This document shows, one piece after another, positions 54,879-64,000 of a DNA stretch of 64,000 nucleotides. How positions within the stretch are numbered: position 1 is the stretch's first letter; every line of letters begins with the position of its first letter. The position numbers were made by a program, and so were the translations under genes. Below the pieces are notes generated by a model. That model did not search any database and was not told where the DNA came from. It saw nothing but the letters and a program-made list of their open reading frames with translations. Origin of the DNA: JBEVJK01 sp963791325 (GTDB taxonomy: Bacteria; Pseudomonadota; Alphaproteobacteria; Rhizobiales; Rhizobiaceae); assembly GCA_963791325.1 (NCBI GenBank), contig CAWBRU010000017.1, positions 62,001-126,000 of the forward strand. Direction: 5' to 3'.

Positions 54879-55619
54879 CGAAAGCCTGACCGAGCCGAGG
54901 GATTGCCACTCTCGCTGGGCACCCTCCAGATGGATGCGCATGGCTTCGCGAGCGGCATCAGGCGTCCGGCCGGCAATTGCATCGACGATCGTGCAGTGGG
55001 CGTCGTACGCGTTCTTGCGATCGTCGGGCAGCTCGAAGGTTGCCCGCCGGATCTCCAAAAGCACCGGACCGATTAAATTGAGCATGATCAGATAAAGTTC
55101 ATTGTGCGTCATGCGCGCTATCGCGCGATGGAACTCGACATCCATCCGTGAATGATCCTCGCGAGAGACCCCGCGAACGCGCATATCCTCCAGCATGCCG
55201 CGAAGTTCGGCAATTTCCTCGTCGGTCGCGCGCTCGGCCGCGAGCCCGGCGATCTGTGTCTCGATGCCGACACGAACCTCATGGATCTTGGCATAGGGGA
55301 GTTCCTCGAGGCCGTGCAGGTAGAGCCGCATCGATGAGCTGACCGCATCTGCGGCGACCTGGGAGACCGTGAGGCCTCGTCCGGCGCGCGCGTCGATCAC
55401 CCCCCGAGACGTCAGCGCACGAACCGCTTCCCGGATCACTGTGCGTGACACGCCATATTGCTCACCCAACTCGCGCTCGGACGGCAAGGCCGTTCCCGGT
55501 CGGAGGCCGCGCCTCAAAATGGTCTCGAGCATCGCCTCGGCGACTTTATCAGACAGCCGCGCGGCTCGTTCGACCTGCCGGCCAAATCCGGCAGTCTGGT
55601 TTTCTTCCCCTACAGTCAT
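54870..55619 (-). CDS. GntR/FadR-family (FCD) transcriptional regulator
   Basis: The 249-residue regulator has a winged-helix N domain (VAEAMLETILRRGLRPGTALPSERELGEQYGVSRTVIREAVRALTSRGVI) and an FCD effector domain (MDVEFHRAIARMTHN and DAHCTIVDAIAGRTPDAAREAMRIHLEG). It probably senses a carboxylate produced by the neighbouring sugar-acid genes. I chose the ATG giving MTVGEENQTAGFG; a longer frame adds 37 unlikely residues. It is divergent from the MBL gene, with a shared motif between them. Confidence 0.92.
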   Translation of the reverse strand: MTVGEENQTAGFGRQVERAARLSDKVAEAMLETILRRGLRPGTALPSERELGEQYGVSRTVIREAVRALTSRGVIDARAGRGLTVSQVAADAVSSSMRLYLHGLEELPYAKIHEVRVGIETQIAGLAAERATDEEIAELRGMLEDMRVRGVSREDHSRMDVEFHRAIARMTHNELYLIMLNLIGPVLLEIRRATFELPDDRKNAYDAHCTIVDAIAGRTPDAAREAMRIHLEGAQREWQSLGSVRLSSI

Positions 55620-55784
55620 GGAAGTTCCGTTGTTGTAGACTCGGCAGAACCATCGTCCGAGGATTTGTGGGAGGGCTGGTCTGTGCCGCCACGGACCATC
55701 GTGGGCATCAGATGTAGGATAGCATGACAAGAATCGTTAGGCCACCTTGACAGGACCAAGGAGGGGACCTAATGGATAAGATAT

Positions 55785-55798
55785 GATTATACTATAAG
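55785..55798 (+). promoter_or_regulatory. Shared 14-base motif in the divergent region, site B
   Basis: GATTATACTATAAG sits between the divergent gntR and MBL-fold genes, 26 bases before the MBL start, in a strongly A+T-rich patch. It is the partner of site A at 52,591. Both divergent regions of this module thus carry the element in the same orientation, which supports a common GntR-controlled regulon. Confidence 0.45.
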
Positions 55799-55824
55799 TA
55801 TGCGGCAGGGACGGTCGGGCAGAC

Positions 55825-56455
55825 ATGAGCACTGCCATTCGCTTTACGGGTACCGCCGGCTTTGAGATCGTAGGGCCAAGATTTGAGGGTCCTCGTGGAT
55901 CCATTCCTTAGCGGACACGAGTTTTCACCGGTCGGACCAGAGAATGTTGTCACGCCAGACATCATTCTGGTCACTCATGCTGCGTATGATCACCTGGGCG
56001 ATACCGCTGCGATCGCGCGTCGCACCGGCGCGCCGGTGGTCTGCGGCGGCGATGTCCGGCACCTGCTGATGGACGAAGGAATTCCGCCCAAGCAAATCCA
56101 GGCAACCATCTGGGGCGTTCTCGTGGAAGTGGCGGGTATTCGCATCCGTCCAGTGGAGTGCCATCATTGGTCGATGTCAGTTCGCAAGAATGGACAAGTG
56201 CTGACCGGCACGCCGCTCGCCTTCATCATCGAGACAGAACCCGGCGTTCGCATCTACCACTACGGTGATACAGCCTATTTCGACATGCGCTTTATCGGAG
56301 AGTTGTACAAGCCGACCGTGGGGTTGTTGGGCTGCAGCCAGCCTTATGAGTTGGAAGAGCACGCCGTGCAGGCAGGTAGAGAACTGTCGGGGGAAATGAA
56401 CCCGGACGAGGCAGCACGCGTGGCAGAGATGCTGGGCGTCAAGGTATCTGCAATC
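55825..56455 (+). pseudogene. MBL-fold metal-dependent hydrolase, copy 2, one frameshift and 3' truncation
   Basis: The start MSTAIRFTGTAGFEIVG is separated from VLVDPFLSGHEFSP by a one-base deletion near 55,875. The rest matches the protein at 15,823 closely: THAAYDHLGDTAAIARRTGAPVVCGG, IPPKQIQATIWG, ECHHWSMSV, IYHYGDTAYFD. The expected end (VLPCHYITLEG and about 40 more residues) is missing: the frame leaves homology after MLGVKV and stops at the junction with actinobacterial DNA. It is probably complete in the real genome. Confidence 0.8.
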
Positions 56456-56460
56456 GGTTG
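56440..56460. other. Probable chimeric junction between two genomes
   Basis: Homology to the MBL-fold gene (plus strand) ends and homology to iolD (minus strand) begins within these bases, so two unrelated genes are each cut within their coding sequence and joined tail to tail. Frameshift density, gene content and apparent taxonomic affinity all change here. No mobile-element end or repeat is present. Confidence 0.75.
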
Positions 56461-57965
56461 ATCACGGCAAAGCCACCGTTGTCGCACACGATCACGATCA
56501 ACTTGTGCCCGGACAGCACCGAGCTGTACAGGTCGCTGTTCATCATCATGTACGAGCCGTCGCCGACGAACGTGATCACCTCGTCGTCGGGGCGGGCCAT
56601 CTTGGCTCCCCATGCGCCGGAGATCTCGTACCCCATGCAGGAGAACCCGTACTCGCAGTCGAAGTCGTTGACCTCCTTGGCGCGCCAACCGTTGATGAGC
56701 TCGCCGGAGCCGCCGGCTGCCGCCAGCACGTAGTCGCCCGGCTGTTGGTTGCGATCGACTGCGCCGATCACCTGGGCGTAGGTCGGCCGACCGCTCTCGC
56801 CGACGGCGGACGGGTGGGCGAGCTTGTCGATGTACGCGTGATAGTCGCCGGTCGCGCTGGCGTGGAGCGACCAGTCCTGGTCGGCAACCCAACCGCGAGC
56901 CGCTCGTCCAACTCGCGGAATCCCGCACGTGCGTCGGCGACTATAGGAAGTGAGCGGTGCTTACTGCATCGAAGAGTGCAGCGTTGAGGCCGATCAGTCG
57001 CGGATCGGCCGCAAAGGCCGTCCACGACCCCGTGGTGAAATCCTGCAGGCGCGTTCCGACGGCCAGGATCACATCGGCTGCGCCGGCCAACTCGTTGGCG
57101 CTGATGCAACCCGTCACGCCGACCGGACCCGGCGTCGTGCGGATGGGTCGCGGGCAGACTCGCCCGCCCGGCGACCGTCTCGACCACGGGAACGTTGTGA
57201 GCCTCGGCGAAGGCGGCCAACGCGGCCTGGGCTTCGGAGACCGCACTCCCCCGCCGGCGATGATGAGCGGGCGTGTGGCGGTCTGCAACGTGGCAGCGGC
57301 GTGTTGCAACTGGTCGAGATCGGCGCGTTGGCGGGGAATGTGGTGGATGGTCGTGGCGAAGAACTCGTCGGGGTAGTCGAACGCCTCGGCTTGCACGTCC
57401 TGCGGCAACGCGATGACGGCCGGGCCGCAATCGGCCGGACTGAGCATGACGGATACCGCGTGCGGGGCAGCGAGTGGATGATCTGCTCCGGACGCATGAT
57501 TCGATCCCAGTACCGGCTGACCGACTTGAACGTGCCGTTGACCGTGATCGTCGGATCGCCGAAGTGCTCGACCTGCTGCAACACGGGATCTGGCAGGCGA
57601 CTGGCGAACGTGTCGCCGGCCAACAGCAGCACCGGCAAGCGATTGGCATGGGCGACACCGGCAGCGGTGACCATGTTGAGCGCGCCGGGACCGATCGACG
57701 AGGTGGCCACCATGATCTGTCGGCGGTTGGCGGCCTTGGCGTAGCCGACAGCGGCAAGTGCCATTCCTTGTTCGTTCTGACCACGCCATGTCGGCAGGGC
57801 GTCGCCGGCCTCCTGCAAGGCCAGGCCGAGGCTGGTCACGTTGCCGTGCCCGAAGATGGCAAAGACCCCTGGGAACAGCGCAACCTCGACATCGTCGACG
57901 ACCGTCCGCTGTGCAATCAGGTACCTCACGATCGCCGTGGTGGTTGTGAGTCGAGTGGTGGCCAT
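56449..57965 (-). pseudogene. iolD: 3D-(3,5/4)-trihydroxycyclohexane-1,2-dione hydrolase, frameshifted and 3' truncated
   Basis: Fragments in several frames give an actinobacterial IolD: VRYLIAQRTVVDDVEVALFPGVFAIFGHGN, QNEQGMALAAVGYAKA, SSIGPGALNMVTAAG, VTGCISANELAGAADVILAVG, and the thiamine-diphosphate motif GDGSYMMMNSDLYSS ending near CDNGGFAVINRLQ. The enzyme hydrolyses the ring dione to 5-deoxyglucuronate in inositol breakdown. About five indels are needed (near 57,480, 57,245, 57,135, 56,945 and 56,885). The last part of the protein is lost at the junction. Confidence 0.85.
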
Positions 57966-59131
57966 CACTTCCTCAATGAGACGACGTCTTCCCAATGACC
58001 GCTGTTCCAACTACGCATCACGGCGTCTTGCACCGAGACGTACGCCAGCGCCTTGGTGACCCAGGCGTGTACTGGCGTCCACCGGCGACTGATTGCAGGA
58101 ACTCGTGATCCTCGATGCAGATGAGGTCCTCGAAGCCGATGTTGTGCCGCCCGGAACGAAGTTGCCGTGCGGCGGAAGCGATCGCCCCCGAACACCGTGG
58201 TGAACCCGGTGTGCTTGTGCTCGGCCGCGTAGACGCCAGCTCGTTCATCGTCTCGAGGTTCCAGGCAACGGACCCCTTCGTGCCGTAGACCTCGAAGCTG
58301 TTCTGACTCTCCGGGCCTACCATCGAACGACAGGCTTCGAACGTGCCACGGGCGCCGTTCTGAAAGGTGCACATCATCCCGATGTAGTCCTCGTTGGTCA
58401 CCTCGCCGGTGGGGTCGCCCGGCTTGCCACGGTCGTAGTGCGTGCCACCACTGGGCTGGTAGGGGGCGTTGCTTGATGAACGTCTCGCCGGTTGCGACGA
58501 CCTTGGCGATCCTCCCGACCAGGTAGTGCCCGAGGTCGACCGAATGGCTGAGGATGTCGGTGCTGACCCCGTGGCCGGCCTCGTCGATGAGGAATCGCCA
58601 GGACAGCAGCCCCATTGGATCGCTGCCGTACATCGAGAAGAGAACTCGACCGTAGTAGTTGGTGATGTCGCCGATCTCACCGCTGTCGATCAACTGCTTG
58701 GCGTACTGCACCAGAGGCGCCCACCGGTAGTTGTAGCCGACACCGGTGATCACGCCGGCGTGTCGCGCCGAGCGTTCTGCGGCAACCGTCTGCGCCGGGG
58801 TACCGCCGACAGGCTTCTCGCAGAAGACCGGCTTACCTGCGTTTGCGATCGCCTTGACCATTTCGACGTGCAGCATGTTGGGGCGCTGTCACGAAGACGA
58901 CGTCGACGTCGGACGCGTCCACCACCTCGTGCCAGTCGTCGACCGCGCGTTGATACCCGAACGAACGAACCGCGTCGTCTCGTGTCGTGCCTCGACCGTG
59001 TCGCTGACCACGACGAGCTCGGGCTCGTAGTCGCGATCGAGGAAGTAGCTCGGCGCGGCGCGACAGCCACGGCTGTGTGCCTGACCCATCCAGCCGAAGC
59101 CGATCACACCGATACGAAGCGTCTTGCTCAC
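57965..59131 (-). pseudogene. Gfo/Idh/MocA-family inositol dehydrogenase-like protein, frameshifted
   Basis: From a GTG start the protein reads LRIGVIGFGWMGQAHSRGC (NAD site), then in other frames APNMLHVEMVKAIANAGKPVFCEKPVGG with the catalytic lysine, VGYNYRWAPLVQYAKQLI, GHGVSTDILSHSVDLGHYLVG, and NEDYIGMMCTFQNGARGTFEA. It is an IolG/scyllo-inosose-type dehydrogenase. At least five indels break it. The start overlaps the iolB stop (GTGA) and its stop overlaps the iolD start (ATGA), so the original operon was tight. Confidence 0.8.
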
Positions 59132-60034
59132 CGTGTTCGCCCATCCTTCGTCATCGGGCACCGTGGATCGGTGGCCATGTCCGCCCATGAATCTGGTGGA
59201 CCCAGTGATGGGTCGGATCGTCGCAGAAAGCCATCGATCGCTCTCCCCCAGGACCAGCGAGGACGTTGAGGTAGTACATCGGATAGCCCGGTGCCGCGAT
59301 ACACGGGCCGGTGGTAGCCGCGTGCACGCAGAAGACATCGCCGTCGTGAACGACCACGTTGACGTCGATCGAACCGTCGGGTGTGTAGGTGCGATGCATG
59401 CCGAAACCCTCGGCGGAGTAGTCGCTGCCGCCGGTCGCGCCGATCCGGAAGTAGTAGATCTCCTCGTTGTTGACTGTGACATTCCGCCGATGCCGTCGTG
59501 ACGGTGCGGCGGGTAGCTCGACCAGTTGCCGTCAGGCGGATCAGCTCGACGCACATCAGCTGTGTGCGCCGGCCACGCCTCTGGATCATGAAGTTGTTGA
59601 CCTGCGTGTCCGGCCGGACCCGTGCCCCGGAGCTCCACGGCGACGTGTCGGCGGAGCCGTAGGCAGGCTCGAAACGGCTTTCGCATTTCGAGCGCCGGCG
59701 GCAGCGCCACCTCGCCGCCGCCTGCCGAGTCACGGCAACGGCCGAACCGACCGGGACGTAGGCCCAGTCGGTGACACGGCTGAAGACGTTCGCCACTCCG
59801 TCCGGTCCAGCGCCGAAGCGTCTGGCGCATCGACGGTCCATCGACGACCTGTCGCAGACAATGGCAGCACACGCTCCTCGTCACCATCGAGTCGAAGATC
59901 GCTCACCGCTCACCGGTGCGAGCACCACACGTCCAGGCCCGACATACGTCCAGCCCGCATCGTCGGGGGCCACTCGAGACAGCGAGATCGCCATCGGCGA
60001 GGCGTTCCAGCGGGCGATGCAGCGAGGGGCTCAT
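59128..60034 (-). pseudogene. iolB: 5-deoxy-glucuronate isomerase, frameshifted
   Basis: The gene begins MSPSLHRPLERLADGDLA, and across frames shows DAGWTYVG, VANVFSRVTDWAYVPVGSAVAV, NGNWSSYPPHRHD-like segments and finally MHRTYTPDGSIDVNVVVHDGDVFC and GYPMYYLNVLAGPGGERSMAF, the cupin core of IolB. It converts 5-deoxyglucuronate to 5-dehydro-2-deoxygluconate. Several indels are required. Confidence 0.8.
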
Positions 60035-60039
60035 TGTTG

Positions 60040-60930
60040 ATCCGCCGCGCCGTTGCACCAGGTCAGCGTCCCGATCGACCGCTACCCGCGACGTCACCGT
60101 CGCGGTGGTACAGCAAGCACCGACCGACGACGGGCCACGCACAGTCGGCTCATGCAGCGCCCGCTCCCACTAGGGCGAAGGTGGCCTCAGGTAGGACCCG
60201 GCGCGCCGCCGAGCAGCAACAACGGCTGGTTGTGACCTCGGCCACTGGGGCGATGTCGGCCGTCGCCCTGATCTTCAGCCAGGTGTATGCGCTGACGAGC
60301 TCCGAGCGCGGCACGCACGCCGACGGCCGCACGAGCGTGAGCGGGTCGGTGTCCCACACCGCCTTACCGTTGCGTTCCTTCGGTGTCGGGATCGGCTCCA
60401 CCATCGCCATCAGCCGTACGTCGTTCAGCTGCTGCACGGCCTTGCCGCGGCGGCCTAGTGTCGTCAAACGGCGCCCGCATCGTCGTAGTCGATGCGCAGC
60501 AGCATCTTGCCCGCGTCGAGGCCGGCGGCGTGCGAGGTGTGGTGTGTGGATACGCCGTGAAGCGATCATCCATCGTCCACCCGCGCCGGCGGAACCACCA
60601 CGGTTCATCGTGCCGACGGCGATCTTGTCGTGCAGCGCCCCGAGCAGCGCAAGGTCGTCCATGATGTCTGCGCTGGCGAAGACACCATCGACCCCACGGG
60701 TGTCGAGCGCGGTCAGCAACCGGTCGATCATCGTGCGCCGGTCGGCCATCGCTAACGGGTCGTCGCCGAGGCCGACCATTGCACGCCGGGCTGTGTGGTC
60801 CGCGGCGACGATGAACATCATCCCGCCGGCGCCATCGTGGTCGGTCGTGCCTCGGGCGCCATAGCTGCGTCAGCGATCGCTCCGGCTCATTCACCCGCGT
60901 CGGTCCGAACGACGTAAACGTCTTGCATCC
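60040..60930 (-). pseudogene. Cgl0159-family (beta/alpha)8 protein of inositol operons, frameshifted
   Basis: The best frame reads MMFIVAADHTARRAMVGLGDDPLAMADRRTMIDRLLTALDTRGVDGVFASADIMDDL, then VGTMNRGG, and further on AMVEPIPTPKERNGKAVW and SAYTWLKI. This is the aldolase-like Cgl0159 family found in actinobacterial inositol clusters, probably cleaving the final phosphorylated intermediate. The ends are approximate because of indels. Confidence 0.7.
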
Positions 60931-61918
60931 AGCGACACGGCGCCGGTCCGACGCTTCGGTGATCTCGGTCAATGTCGGCATCGCGTCGGCGCACATCAGC
61001 CCGCGACGCCACCATGGCGCCCGCGACGTTGCAGTACTCGACGATGCGAACGGTTCCCCAATCCGGAGAGCGAGTCCGTGGGCAGCCCTCCCACCGAACG
61101 CGTCACCTGCACCGAGACCGCAGCGACCTCGACGTAGGTGAGGAGACACTGACCGCGCGCCACTGCGTCCGGCGTCGACGAGCACACCGTGGCCGCCATC
61201 TTCACGATCGCCAGAACTCGACTGCCTCGGTGCCGCAGGCGACGAGCGGCCTCGGGCGAGACTCGCGGACCCGACGGCGATCTCACACTCCTTGCGGTTG
61301 CCGATCGCCGGCGACGGTGCACGCTCGAGTACCGCGGCGAACCGGCAGCCGCAGCTTCGCGGTCGCCTCGTCGGGCCAGAAGTCGGGCGATAGTCGAGGT
61401 CGAGCACGAGGTGTGGGTGTCGGCCTCCCGATCGACAGCAGATCCCGGCGATGTCGACGCTGCGGGATCCTGTCGTGAACCCGCTCCCGTCGACCACAGA
61501 AGATCGGCACGCCTCGACGAGGTTGCGGTCGACCTCTTCGAGGTCTGCAATGTCTGTCCGGGCGTATCGGGTACCGGCACATAACAGCTGTGGCGGCCTC
61601 TGGCGGATCCATGACGCGAAGGCGAGCGGTGTTGGCATCGTGGATGGATTGACACGGGACGCGTTCTCAACACCGAACAGCTCTGAAGCTTGCGCGCACG
61701 TACCCGACCGAACGGGTCGTCGCCAACCTTGGTGATCACCGCAGCACGGCGGCCCATCTCGCGCCGCGGCAACGGCGACATTCGTGGGGGAGCCGCCGAT
61801 CGACTTCTCGAACGTCTGCGGGCCCATGAAGCCGCCGTGTGCCCCATTGGGCGTAAAGGTCGACGCTGATTCGGCCAATGGTGACGAGTTCGAGGGTGGC
61901 GCCGGATGCTGCGCTCAT
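60925..61918 (-). pseudogene. iolC: 5-dehydro-2-deoxygluconokinase, frameshifted
   Basis: From MSAASGATLELVTIGRISVDLYA the pieces continue GGSPTNVAVAAAR, a LVLDLDYRP segment, GNRKECEIAVG and GLGAGDAFGG (the PfkB anion-hole motif), then CADAMPT near the end. This is the PfkB-family kinase of inositol breakdown. Four or more indels are needed. Confidence 0.8.
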
Positions 61919-61929
61919 CGAACCGCAGC

Positions 61930-62742
61930 GAATCACCGACTCGTGCTCGAGTTGTTCGAGCTCCGCGCCCCCGGCCATGAGGCCGGGGTCAGCTCGCTCG
62001 CGGCAGATCTCGTCCTTGGCGAAGTCGCCGAGACTGCGTCCACGGTTGAGCAGCAAGATCGGTCGCCGCGGGAATGGCGTCGTTCGGGTTGTGCGTGATG
62101 AAGATCACGCCGAGACCGTGGTCCGCGGCTGCACGCGTGTACTTCAGCACGACGCCTATTGCTTCACGCCGAGTGCCGACGTCGGCTCGTCGAGGATCAG
62201 CACCGCGCGCGCCGAAGTACACCGCGCCCGGGCGATCGCGACCACTGGCGCTCGCCACCGGACAACGTGCCGCCGGCTGGTCGACGTCGCGCAGCGTCGA
62301 TGCCCATCTTCGCCATCTCCCAACTCTTCGCGGTCGCCTTCATCATCGGCCACGTACTGCGCACTGAACGGACGCCGAGCGCTCATCGGCTCGAGCCGAG
62401 GAAGAAGTTGCGCCACATCGACATCGAGCGGGATCAGAGCGAGGTCCTGGAACACGGTGGCAATACCGGCGCCACGCACGTCGCGCGGCAGTTAGAAGTT
62501 CACCGCAACGCCGTACATCGTGAACTCGCCCTAACTCGGCTGGTGCACACCGGAGAGGATCTTGTCGTCAACGTGACTTACCGGCACCGTTGTCGCCGAG
62601 CACGCAGCGTCACCTTGCCCGCTCGACACGCTTGGTCGTGATGTCTCCAGGGCGGTGACGTTGCCGAAGTACTTGCAGATGTTGACGCATCTCCAAGAGC
62701 AGGGGTGGTCGCCGCGACGCTGTCGGTGTCGACCATGCGCAT
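61930..62742 (-). pseudogene. Sugar ABC transporter ATPase of the inositol cluster, frameshifted
   Basis: An ATG after GGAGGCACG starts MRMVDTDSVAATTPAL. Later frames give NICKYFGNVTALE, KILSGVHQPS, GAGIATVFQDLALIPL, the Walker B VLILDEPTSALGVKQ, and VVLKYTRAAADHGLGVIFITHNP with the switch histidine. A single ABC domain of about 260 residues, typical of actinobacterial inositol importers. Broken by many indels. Confidence 0.78.
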
Positions 62743-63290
62743 CGTGCCTCCTGCGCCTTCTTGCGAGTGTAGTTGTTGACGAGCACGGCGAGCAGGAACA
62801 CGCTGCCGAGGAAGGCGTAGCGGCCATCTGCTTCCACTCCGGTCGTCTGCACGCCGATGAACGAGATCGCCCATGATGGCCGCACCGATCGAGGCACCGA
62901 TCACGGAGCCGTAACCGCCGCTCAGCAGCATACCGCCGACGACCGCGGCGATGATGTACTCGAACTCGAGGCCGGTGCCCTGGTTGGCCTGGACCGTGCC
63001 GTAGCGCAGGGCGATCAGCGTTCCGGCCAAGCAGCCGCACAGCGAGACCGTGACGAACAGGCCGACCTTCACCTTGTCCGCAGGCACGCCGCTGGCGCGT
63101 GCCGCCTCCTTGTTGCCGCCGACGGAGAAGATCCAGTTGCCCCACTTCGTCTTGACGAGTACGAACCCGCCGACGGCGGTGACGAGCAACCACCACAGCG
63201 ACCGGCTCGCGCAACGTGTTCAGGCCGACGGCGCCGCCCTGGGCCTTGACCCGCGCTGCGTGCTCGGAGTGAGGTTCTCCAGATGAGACG
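62735..63290 (-). pseudogene. Sugar ABC transporter permease, C-terminal part, frameshifted
   Basis: A clean run reads GFVLVKTKWGNWIFSVGG, then NKEAARASGVPADKVKVGLFVTVSLCGCLAGTLIAL, QGTGLEFEYIIAAVVGGMLLSGGYGSVIGAS and, in another frame, YAFLGSVFLLAVLVNNYTRKKAQ. These are RbsC-type permease blocks with four or five membrane segments. The N-terminal part must lie further upstream in the damaged stretch. Confidence 0.75.
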
Positions 63291-64000
63291 AATGACCATG
63301 CCGATCGCGGCGGACCGACGCCGGCGATCTGAGGCGGAACTGCCGAGCCGGTCGGCCTGGGGTCGGCCATCCGGCGCTTCTCCATCACGAACTCGAGGAC
63401 GGAGTTGGCTGACGATGGCGACGCGACGACCGTCATCGCCCCGAACCATCCCGGTGCGGAACCTCACTGCGGTCGAGTCGGAGCGAATGACCAAGGCGAG
63501 GACGACGACCGCCGCCGCGGTCGCGCAGACCGATGTACAGCTGCCACGTGCGTGCTGGTCGCTGCCGGCCATGTCCTGGCTCCGATCAGCAGCGTGAACC
63601 CGGCAGCGGCGAACCAGAACATGCCGATCGCCCGCAATGCCTGAACGGTGGTCAGCTGCATCGACGAGATGTACGAGTCACCATCGACAGCAAGCCGCAG
63701 TAGCGGCGACGAACGTGACCAGCTTGACGATGCCGCCAGGACGGCGACTTGCCGCGGCAGCGTCGGCCAGATTCCGAGCGCGACGGCAATGCCGACGCCG
63801 ACAGCGCTGCGAGGACCGCGATGCACGGGCCGGATCCGTCGCCGTCCAAGTGAGGATCGGCCGAGGCCCTCGTGCGCGATCGAACGAGATCGGCACCACG
63901 CAGGCGATCGCGACGCAACCCGAGTCCGATCAGGAGCGCGACGACAGCCGTCCTGGGAATCGGGTCGCTGCCGTTACGGGTTGGCGGTCGCGCCACCTGA
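63290..64000 (-). other. Membrane-protein fragments, frames unresolved
   Basis: Hydrophobic pieces such as TAVVALLIGLGL and VKLVTFVAATA, then SYISSMQLTTVQALRAIGMFWFAAAGFTLLIG occur on the minus strand in several frames. They could be the N-terminal half of the permease or part of a second membrane protein. Indel density is too high to decide. The window ends inside this stretch. Confidence 0.4.

Overview
Most of this window (1 to about 56,450) is G+C-rich, tightly packed DNA from an alphaproteobacterium, most likely of the order Hyphomicrobiales (Rhizobiales). The evidence is a MucR/Ros-type regulator, DUF2778, DUF6894 and DUF2934 proteins, an Irr-type ICE box in front of an iron operon, and short interspersed repeats of the kind seen in rhizobial genomes. 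The last 7.5 kb (about 56,460 to 64,000) is different. It carries an actinobacterial-type myo-inositol catabolic cluster in which every gene is broken by several frameshifts, and the join cuts the last gene on each side. I read this as a chimeric contig junction, or much less likely a recent recombination.

Layout. 1-2786: a CysZ-like membrane protein, then an ArsR-controlled operon of two glutathione S-transferases and an SRPBCC protein. 2991-10,212: DUF899 protein, acetate kinase, diguanylate cyclase, DUF2778 protein, PPK2 polyphosphate kinase and one hypothetical. 10,664-25,281: a divergent branched-sugar or acid-sugar locus. The minus-strand arm reads ketopantoate-reductase-like protein, ABC sugar importer, cytochrome P450, MBL-fold hydrolase, zinc alcohol dehydrogenase, fumarylacetoacetase-like protein, D-apiose dehydrogenase-like protein, ABM-domain protein and D-apionate lactonase. 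The plus-strand arm reads GntR regulator, 3-oxo-tetronate kinase-like protein and class II aldolase-type decarboxylase. Most of its genes overlap by ATGA or GTGA, so each arm is probably one transcript. 25,419-27,871: small membrane protein, thiolase and a VOC protein. 27,861-34,474: a second ABC sugar importer with gluconokinase and a LacI regulator, with a perfect operator palindrome between regulator and importer.

34,547-38,092: a secreted hypothetical protein, a stress-type SDR, several small conserved proteins and a MucR-like regulator with an unusual repeat-built upstream region. 38,146-44,446: an iron operon (imelysin, bacterioferritin-associated ferredoxin, bacterioferritin, di-haem oxidoreductase, second imelysin, DUF1513 protein) behind an ICE box. 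44,510 to about 50,460: an accessory region led by a tyrosine recombinase, with decayed small genes and a LysR remnant. 50,799-56,450: a second sugar-metabolism module (ketopantoate-reductase-like, SDR, epimerase, MFS carrier, GntR, MBL-fold hydrolase). It repeats two gene types of the 10-25 kb locus and has a shared 14-base motif in both of its divergent promoter regions.

Together the genes suggest a soil or plant-associated heterotroph that takes up plant-derived branched sugars and acid sugars by ABC importers and feeds them to central carbon. It also has iron storage under Irr-like control. Single-base indels are common enough (13.9-15.3 kb, 28.7 kb, 46-48 kb, 55.9 kb and throughout 56.5-64 kb) that many 'broken' genes may be sequence errors and not true pseudogenes. 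I saw no tRNA, rRNA, CRISPR array or insertion sequence transposase.
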